A stretch of DNA of 64,000 nt from Gordonia terrae. GTDB taxonomy: Bacteria; Actinomycetota; Actinomycetes; Mycobacteriales; Mycobacteriaceae. Location: NCBI RefSeq assembly GCF_001698225.1, contig NZ_CP016594.1:2728001-2792000 (forward strand), written 5' to 3'. The notes under the pieces are model-generated. The model made no database searches. It had not been told where the DNA came from and saw only the letters and a list, made by a program, of their open reading frames with translations. Shown one piece after another: positions 59,729 to 64,000 of this stretch. Position 1 is the first letter of the stretch. Each line of letters begins with the position of its first letter. Both the position numbers and the translations under genes were made by a program.

Positions 59729-61228
59729 ATGCAGCGAATCATCGGGACCGAGGTCGAGTACGGAATCTCCGCGCCCGGCGACCCGACCGCGAACCCGATC
59801 ATGACGTCCACCCAGGCCGTTCTCGCCTACGCGGCGGCGGCAGGAGTGCCGCGCGCGAAGCGCACACGCTGGGATTACGAGGTGGAGTCGCCGCTGCGCG
59901 ATGCCCGTGGCTTCGACCTCGGCCGCGGCTCCGGGCCGGCCCCGATCATCGACGCCGACGAGATCGGCGCGGCCAACATGATCCTCACCAACGGCGCTCG
60001 GCTCTACGTCGACCACGCCCATCCCGAGTACTCCGCGCCTGAGGTCACGGACCCGATGGATGCGGTCATCTGGGACAAGGCAGGCGAGCGCGTGATGGAG
60101 GCCGCGGCCCGTCACGTCGCGAGCGTCCCCGGCGCCCCGAAGCTGCAGTTGTACAAGAACAACATCGACGGCAAGGGCGCGTCCTACGGCACCCACGAGA
60201 ACTACCTCATGGCGCGGGAGACACCGTTCACCGCAGTCATCGCGGGGCTGACCACCTTCTTCGCGTCGCGCCAGGTGATCACCGGCTCGGGACGCGTGGG
60301 CATCGGCCAGTCCGGCGACGAGGCCGGCTACCAGCTGTCGCAGCGGTCGGACTACATCGAGGTCGAGGTCGGCCTCGAGACCACCCTCAAGCGCGGCATC
60401 ATCAACACCCGGGACGAACCGCACGCCGACCCCGAGCGTTACCGGCGGCTGCACGTCATCATCGGCGACGCCAACCTCGCCGAGACCTCGACCTACCTCA
60501 AGGTCGGGACGACCGCGCTCGTCCTCGATCTCATCGAGGCCGGCGTCGACTTCTCCGACATCGAACTCGCGCGTCCGGTGCAGGCCGTGCACACGATCAG
60601 TCACGACCCGTCGCTCACGGCCACCGTCGCCCTGACCAACGGTCGCGAACTGACCGGACTGGCCCTGCAGCGGGAGTACCTGGAGCGCTGCCAGAAGTTC
60701 CACGAGCAGGAGCACTCCGACGACGAGCGCGCCGCCCACGTCCTGCAGACCTGGGCGGACGTACTGGACCGCCTGGAGCGCGATCCGATGGAGTGCGCCG
60801 ACATCCTCGACTGGCCCGCGAAGCTGCGCATCCTCGAGGGCTTCCGCCAGCGCGAGAACCTGTCGTGGTCGGCGCCCCGTCTGCAGCTCATCGACCTGCA
60901 GTACTCCGACGTCCGGCTCGACAAGGGGCTGTACAACCGGCTCGTCGCGCGCGGGTCGATGAAGCGACTGGTCGACGAGAACGACGTACTCGCCGCGATC
61001 AGCGAACCGCCCCGCGACACGCGGGCCTATTTCCGTGGCGAGTGCCTGCGCCGGTTCGGCGCCGACGTCGCGGCCGCGAGCTGGGATTCGGTCATCTTCG
61101 ACCTCGGCGGGGACTCGCTGGTCCGCATCCCGACCCTCGAGCCGCTGCGCGGCACCGCCGCACACGTCGGCAAGCTCCTCGACTCGGTGGACTCGGCCGC
61201 CGAACTGGTGGATCAACTCACCACCTGA
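59729..61228 (+). CDS. dop: Deamidase/depupylase of Pup
   Basis: 499 residues, carboxylate-amine/glutamine synthetase-like fold. It deamidates the C-terminal Gln of Pup to Glu and can remove Pup from targets. N-terminal [21 protein letters not shown], the catalytic Asp in the [11 protein letters not shown] region, nucleotide loops around [20 protein letters not shown], and a long Dop-specific insert (~35-75) distinguish it from PafA. Corresponds to Rv2112c. The start is fixed by the family N-terminus. Confidence 0.97.
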   Translation: MQRIIGTEVEYGISAPGDPTANPIMTSTQAVLAYAAAAGVPRAKRTRWDYEVESPLRDARGFDLGRGSGPAPIIDADEIGAANMILTNGARLYVDHAHPEYSAPEVTDPMDAVIWDKAGERVMEAAARHVASVPGAPKLQLYKNNIDGKGASYGTHENYLMARETPFTAVIAGLTTFFASRQVITGSGRVGIGQSGDEAGYQLSQRSDYIEVEVGLETTLKRGIINTRDEPHADPERYRRLHVIIGDANLAETSTYLKVGTTALVLDLIEAGVDFSDIELARPVQAVHTISHDPSLTATVALTNGRELTGLALQREYLERCQKFHEQEHSDDERAAHVLQTWADVLDRLERDPMECADILDWPAKLRILEGFRQRENLSWSAPRLQLIDLQYSDVRLDKGLYNRLVARGSMKRLVDENDVLAAISEPPRDTRAYFRGECLRRFGADVAAASWDSVIFDLGGDSLVRIPTLEPLRGTAAHVGKLLDSVDSAAELVDQLTT

Positions 61229-61237
61229 CATGCCGCG

Positions 61238-61303
61238 GCGCCCCGCGCCCATCTCCGCCGCGCCCCGCGCCCATCTCCGCCGCGCCCCGCGCCCATCTCC
61301 GGC
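61238..61303. repeat. 22-bp tandem repeat between dop and pup
   Basis: Three head-to-tail copies, 61238-61259, 61260-61281 and 61282-61303; the third has mismatches only in its last bases. The unit length is not a multiple of 3. It begins 9 nt after the dop stop. Confidence 0.8.
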
Positions 61304-61322
61304 GTGCTTGTGCTTCGTTCCG

Positions 61323-61352
61323 CCACACTTGTCGTCCCCACAGGTAGTGTGG
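61323..61352 (+). promoter_or_regulatory. Candidate pup promoter/operator
   Basis: CCACACT (61323-61329) and AGTGTGG (61346-61352) form a 7-bp palindrome around a TAGTGT -10-like hexamer (61345-61350), about 145 bp before pup. Weak evidence. Confidence 0.3.
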
Positions 61353-61496
61353 GAGCACACGATTCCGCAGGGTCGAGACACGAGGGATCACCGTCGCGGC
61401 AGCGACACCGGATGGCTGCCGCGACAGCGACACCCGATCCCGACTCCTCGACCGCGGTAGCCCGCCAAGGGGCGATCGGTTTCAAGGAGGCAGCAG

Positions 61497-61688
61497 ATGG
61501 CGCAGGAACAGACCAAGCGTGGTGGCGGCGGCGACGACGAGGGCGTGGGCCCCGATTCCGGCGCCGGGCAAGAGCGTCGCGAGAAGCTGGCCGAGGACAC
61601 CGACGACCTGCTCGACGAGATCGACGACGTGCTGGAGGAGAACGCCGAGGACTTCGTGCGCGCCTACGTCCAGAAGGGCGGCCAGTGA
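61497..61688 (+). CDS. pup: Prokaryotic ubiquitin-like protein Pup
   Basis: 63 residues, intrinsically disordered and acidic, ending AYVQKGGQ. The C-terminal Gln must be deamidated by Dop before PafA ligates Pup to a target lysine. The [22 protein letters not shown] segment becomes helical on the Mpa coiled coil. AAGGAGG lies 6 nt before the ATG. The stop overlaps prcB (GTGA). Confidence 0.97.
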   Translation: MAQEQTKRGGGGDDEGVGPDSGAGQERREKLAEDTDDLLDEIDDVLEENAEDFVRAYVQKGGQ

Positions 61689-62566
61689 GCGACAGGTTCG
61701 GTTCACTGCCCCCGCTGTCCTCATCCCGTTCCGGTTCCTCGTTCGGCGCCGACATCTCGTCGTTCACCGAGTTCCTTCGGATCCATGCACCCGACCAGCT
61801 GCCGCAGGCCCAGGTCGACCGCGTGGGGTCGTTCGCCGGCGGCACCGACGGGGCCGGTGACATCCCGCACGGCACCACGATCGTCGCGGTGTCGTACCCG
61901 GGTGGGGTGATCCTCGCGGGCGACCGCCGGGCGACGATGGGCAATCTCATCGCCACGCGGGACGTCAAGAAGGTCTACATCACCGACGAGTACTCGGCGG
62001 CCGGTATCGCCGGCACCGCCGGGATCGCGATCGAGATGGTGCGCCTGTTCACCGTCGAACTCGAGCACTACGAGAAGATCGAGGGCGTCCCCCTGACGCT
62101 GGACGGCAAGGTCAGCCGTCTGGCGTCGATGGTGCGGGGCAACCTCGGCGCCGCCCTGCAGGGTCTCGCAGCCATCCCGCTGCTCGTCGGCTACGACATC
62201 GATCACGACGATCCGACCGAACGCGGACGCATCTTCAGCTTCGACGTCGCGGGCGACCGGCACGAGGAGTTCGGGGGTTACACGGCCATCGGCTCGGGGT
62301 CGGTGTTCGCCAAGTCCTCGCTCAAGAAGCTGTACCGACCCGACCTGACCGCCGGCGAGGCGCTCGCGATCGCCGTCGAGTCGCTCTACGACGCCGCCGA
62401 CGACGACTCGGCCACCGGCGGACCCGATCTGGTCCGCAAGATCTTCCCGATGGCCGCGATCGTCGGAGCCGACGGAGCCCGGGAGGTGGACGCGACCGAC
62501 ATCGAGGCGGCGGCACGCGCCGTCATCGAACGCCGTGGTGCCGAGCACGAGGGGGGTGCCCGATGA
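61685..62566 (+). CDS. prcB: Proteasome beta subunit
   Basis: 293 residues. A ~63-residue propeptide ends at PHG, and autocleavage exposes the catalytic Thr (Thr64 of the precursor) in [22 protein letters not shown] supplies the conserved Asp and the second catalytic Lys region is near DVKKVY. Overlaps pup by 4 nt and prcA by 4 nt. Corresponds to Rv2110c. Confidence 0.97.
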   Translation: MSDRFGSLPPLSSSRSGSSFGADISSFTEFLRIHAPDQLPQAQVDRVGSFAGGTDGAGDIPHGTTIVAVSYPGGVILAGDRRATMGNLIATRDVKKVYITDEYSAAGIAGTAGIAIEMVRLFTVELEHYEKIEGVPLTLDGKVSRLASMVRGNLGAALQGLAAIPLLVGYDIDHDDPTERGRIFSFDVAGDRHEEFGGYTAIGSGSVFAKSSLKKLYRPDLTAGEALAIAVESLYDAADDDSATGGPDLVRKIFPMAAIVGADGAREVDATDIEAAARAVIERRGAEHEGGAR

Positions 62567-63384
62567 CATTCCCGTATTACGCCAGCGCCGAGCAGATCAT
62601 GCGCGATCGCTCCGAGCTCGCCCGCAAGGGCATCGCCCGGGGGCGGAGCGTCGTGATCCTGACCTTCGCCGACGGCGTCCTGTTCGTCGCCGAGAACCCG
62701 TCGAACACACTTCGCAAGACCAGCGAGATCTACGACCGGATCGGTTTCGCGGCGGTGGGCAAGTACAACGAGTTCGAGAGCCTGCGCAAGGCCGGCATCC
62801 AGATCGCGGACATGCGTGGCTACAGCTACGACCGGGCCGACGTGTCCGGGCTGTCACTGGCCAACACCTACGCCAACGCGCTGGGCAGCGTCTTCACCGA
62901 GCAGGCCAAGCCGTTCGAGGTGGAACTCTGCGTCGCCGAGGTCGCCCGCCCGGGCAAACCGAAGCGTTCGCAGCTGTACCGGATCTCCTACGACGGGTCG
63001 ATCACGGACGAGACCCGCTTCCTCGTGATGGGCGGTGCGACCGAACCGATCGCGGCGGCCCTCAAGGAGAGCTACGAACCCGACATGGAACTCGGCCGCG
63101 CCATCGGCGTCGCGGTGACCGCACTGACGGCCCCGGCCGACAGCGGCAACGGGGCCCCGGCCGAACGGCGGGTGCTGGCCGCGGGCGACCTCGAGGTCGC
63201 CGTCCTCGACCACAACCGTCCGCGGCGCGCGTTCCGGCGCCTGACGACGTCTGCGGTCGAGGGCCTGCTCCCGACGGTCGCCGGGGCCCAGGCCTCGGAT
63301 ACCCAGGACTCGGATACCCAGGACTCGGATACACAGTCCGGTTCCGACGAAGCCCCTGGTGAGAAGCCGTCTCCCGAACAGTGA
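62563..63384 (+). CDS. prcA: Proteasome alpha subunit with acidic repeat tail
   Basis: 273 residues. The N-terminal gate begins [23 protein letters not shown]; the core matches PrcA (Rv2109c, about 248 residues). The extra ~25 residues at the C-terminus are SDTQD repeats encoded by three 15-bp units (63295-63339), followed by an acidic, Pro/Glu-containing end. The alpha ring forms the gate that binds the Mpa QYL tail. ATG overlaps prcB by 4 nt. Confidence 0.96.
   Translation: MTFPYYASAEQIMRDRSELARKGIARGRSVVILTFADGVLFVAENPSNTLRKTSEIYDRIGFAAVGKYNEFESLRKAGIQIADMRGYSYDRADVSGLSLANTYANALGSVFTEQAKPFEVELCVAEVARPGKPKRSQLYRISYDGSITDETRFLVMGGATEPIAAALKESYEPDMELGRAIGVAVTALTAPADSGNGAPAERRVLAAGDLEVAVLDHNRPRRAFRRLTTSAVEGLLPTVAGAQASDTQDSDTQDSDTQSGSDEAPGEKPSPEQ
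63295..63339 (+). repeat. 15-bp tandem repeat inside prcA
   Basis: Three in-frame copies of a TCGGATACCCAGGAC unit (the third differs at a few positions), giving SDTQD repeats in the PrcA tail. Confidence 0.9.
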
Positions 63385-63446
63385 CGAGAACGCCGCGGGT
63401 CGCGGCGACCGGTGCGTGTTGACCGGTCCGCCGCGGTCCGCGCGAG

Positions 63447-63452
63447 TAGGGT
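63447..63452 (+). promoter_or_regulatory. -10-like TAGGGT before pafA
   Basis: TAGGGT is 7 nt before the GTG start of pafA, with no Shine-Dalgarno. Confidence 0.5.
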
Positions 63453-63459
63453 TGGTCAA

Positions 63460-64000
63460 GTGCAGCGACGAATCATGGGCATCGAGACCGAGTTCGGTGT
63501 CACGTGCACCTTCCACGGCCACCGCCGGCTGAGCCCGGACGAGGTCGCGCGCTATCTCTTCCGCCGGGTCGTGTCCTGGGGCCGGTCGTCGAACGTCTTC
63601 TTGCAGAACGGCGCCCGCCTCTATCTGGACGTGGGCTCGCACCCCGAATACGCGACGGCGGAGTGCGACAGTCTCATCCAGCTGATCAATCACGACCGGG
63701 CCGGCGAGCTCGTTCTCGAGGACCTGCTCGTCGACGCCGAACAGCGCCTCGCCGACGAGGGCATCGGCGGCGACATCTACCTGTTCAAGAACAACACCGA
63801 CTCGGCAGGCAACTCCTATGGATGCCACGAGAACTACCTCGTCGTCCGGGCGGGGGAGTTCTCCCGCATCTCCGACGTCCTGCTGCCGTTCCTCGTCACG
63901 CGCCAGCTGATCTGTGGCGCAGGAAAGGTGCTGCAGACCCCCAAGGCGGCGACCTTCTGCCTGTCGCAGCGCGCCGAGCACATCTGGGAGGGCGTCTCCT
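63460..64000 (+). CDS. pafA: Pup ligase PafA, 3' end missing
   Basis: About 180 residues are visible and the frame is open to the window edge. It attaches deamidated Pup to target lysines using [35 protein letters not shown] N-terminus, [22 protein letters not shown] (catalytic Asp region), and [19 protein letters not shown] match PafA, which lacks the Dop-specific insert. GTG 63460 was chosen by family start and by the -10-like hexamer. In M. tuberculosis pafA (Rv2097c) is some distance from prcA; here it follows directly. Confidence 0.95.
   Translation, partial: MQRRIMGIETEFGVTCTFHGHRRLSPDEVARYLFRRVVSWGRSSNVFLQNGARLYLDVGSHPEYATAECDSLIQLINHDRAGELVLEDLLVDAEQRLADEGIGGDIYLFKNNTDSAGNSYGCHENYLVVRAGEFSRISDVLLPFLVTRQLICGAGKVLQTPKAATFCLSQRAEHIWEGVS

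Noticed and set aside
62854..63981. 375-residue minus-strand frame over prcA and pafA
   Set aside because: Crosses two real plus-strand genes and their promoter; no motif.

Overview
The window is a 64-kb, very GC-rich, gene-dense stretch of a mycolic-acid actinobacterium (order Mycobacteriales). The gene content and its similarity to, but clear difference from, Mycobacterium suggest a Gordonia/Williamsia/Rhodococcus-type genome, with Gordonia my first guess. Diagnostic genes are fabG1-inhA (mycolate FAS-II), mshC (mycothiol), F420-type oxidoreductases, and the complete Pup-proteasome set (arc/mpa, dop, pup, prcB, prcA, start of pafA). There is no rRNA, CRISPR array, prophage or recognisable insertion sequence. 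One tRNA gene, Leu-GAG, is present.

Layout. 1-19.5 kb matches the order of M. tuberculosis Rv1477 to Rv1496: a ripA-like NlpC/P60 hydrolase (5' end missing), moxR-DUF58-VWA, fabG1-inhA-hemH, a small lower-GC insert (33-codon ORF plus a GNAT-like gene), an Rv1486c-like gene, DUF3097, NfeD plus SPFH, an HTH/membrane pair with tandem operators, a VTT-domain protein, and mutA-mutB-meaB. 19.5-24.3 kb is a junction with a palindromic repeat, an LLM oxidoreductase, a nucleoside hydrolase, an M23 lipoprotein, an MscS channel and tRNA-Leu. 24.4-38.8 kb corresponds to Rv2141c to Rv2124c: M20 peptidase, PEBP, pyrD, DUF5703, lppL-like, uppP, histidine phosphatase, DUF3090, SCO1664-like, mshC, PAC2 and metH. 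38.8-47.8 kb is more variable: enoyl-CoA hydratase, a repeat-rich gap, a 13E12-like DUF222/HNH gene with an SOS-like box, inorganic pyrophosphatase, a MarR-MFS pair, an alpha/beta hydrolase, CinA-C, an MmyB-like regulator and a HAD hydrolase. 47.8-64 kb is hisE-hisG, a thioesterase, a RecB-like nuclease and trmI, followed by the Pup-proteasome locus. That locus is split by a 5.9-kb block holding a double-FHA ABC exporter, a Ddn-like protein and glycogen phosphorylase.

How it works together. Most units are compact operons with 1-8 nt stop/start overlaps (inhA-hemH, mutA-mutB-meaB, marR-MFS, XRE-HAD-hisE, pup-prcB-prcA). At least seventeen genes carry a TANNNT -10-like hexamer 6-8 nt before the start codon and no Shine-Dalgarno, which is the layout of leaderless transcripts. 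The functional core is envelope biogenesis (mycolate, peptidoglycan, undecaprenyl phosphate), propionyl/methylmalonyl-CoA metabolism, methionine and mycothiol synthesis, and pupylation-dependent proteolysis.

The most unusual items are: the isolated 33-residue acidic peptide gene with its own Shine-Dalgarno and hairpin; a 37-bp tandem array that appears to have grown at a stop/start ATGA junction; three spaced TCAAG-N8-CTTGA operators before the HTH/membrane pair; the SOS-like box of the HNH gene; and an acidic PrcA tail built from a 15-bp tandem repeat.
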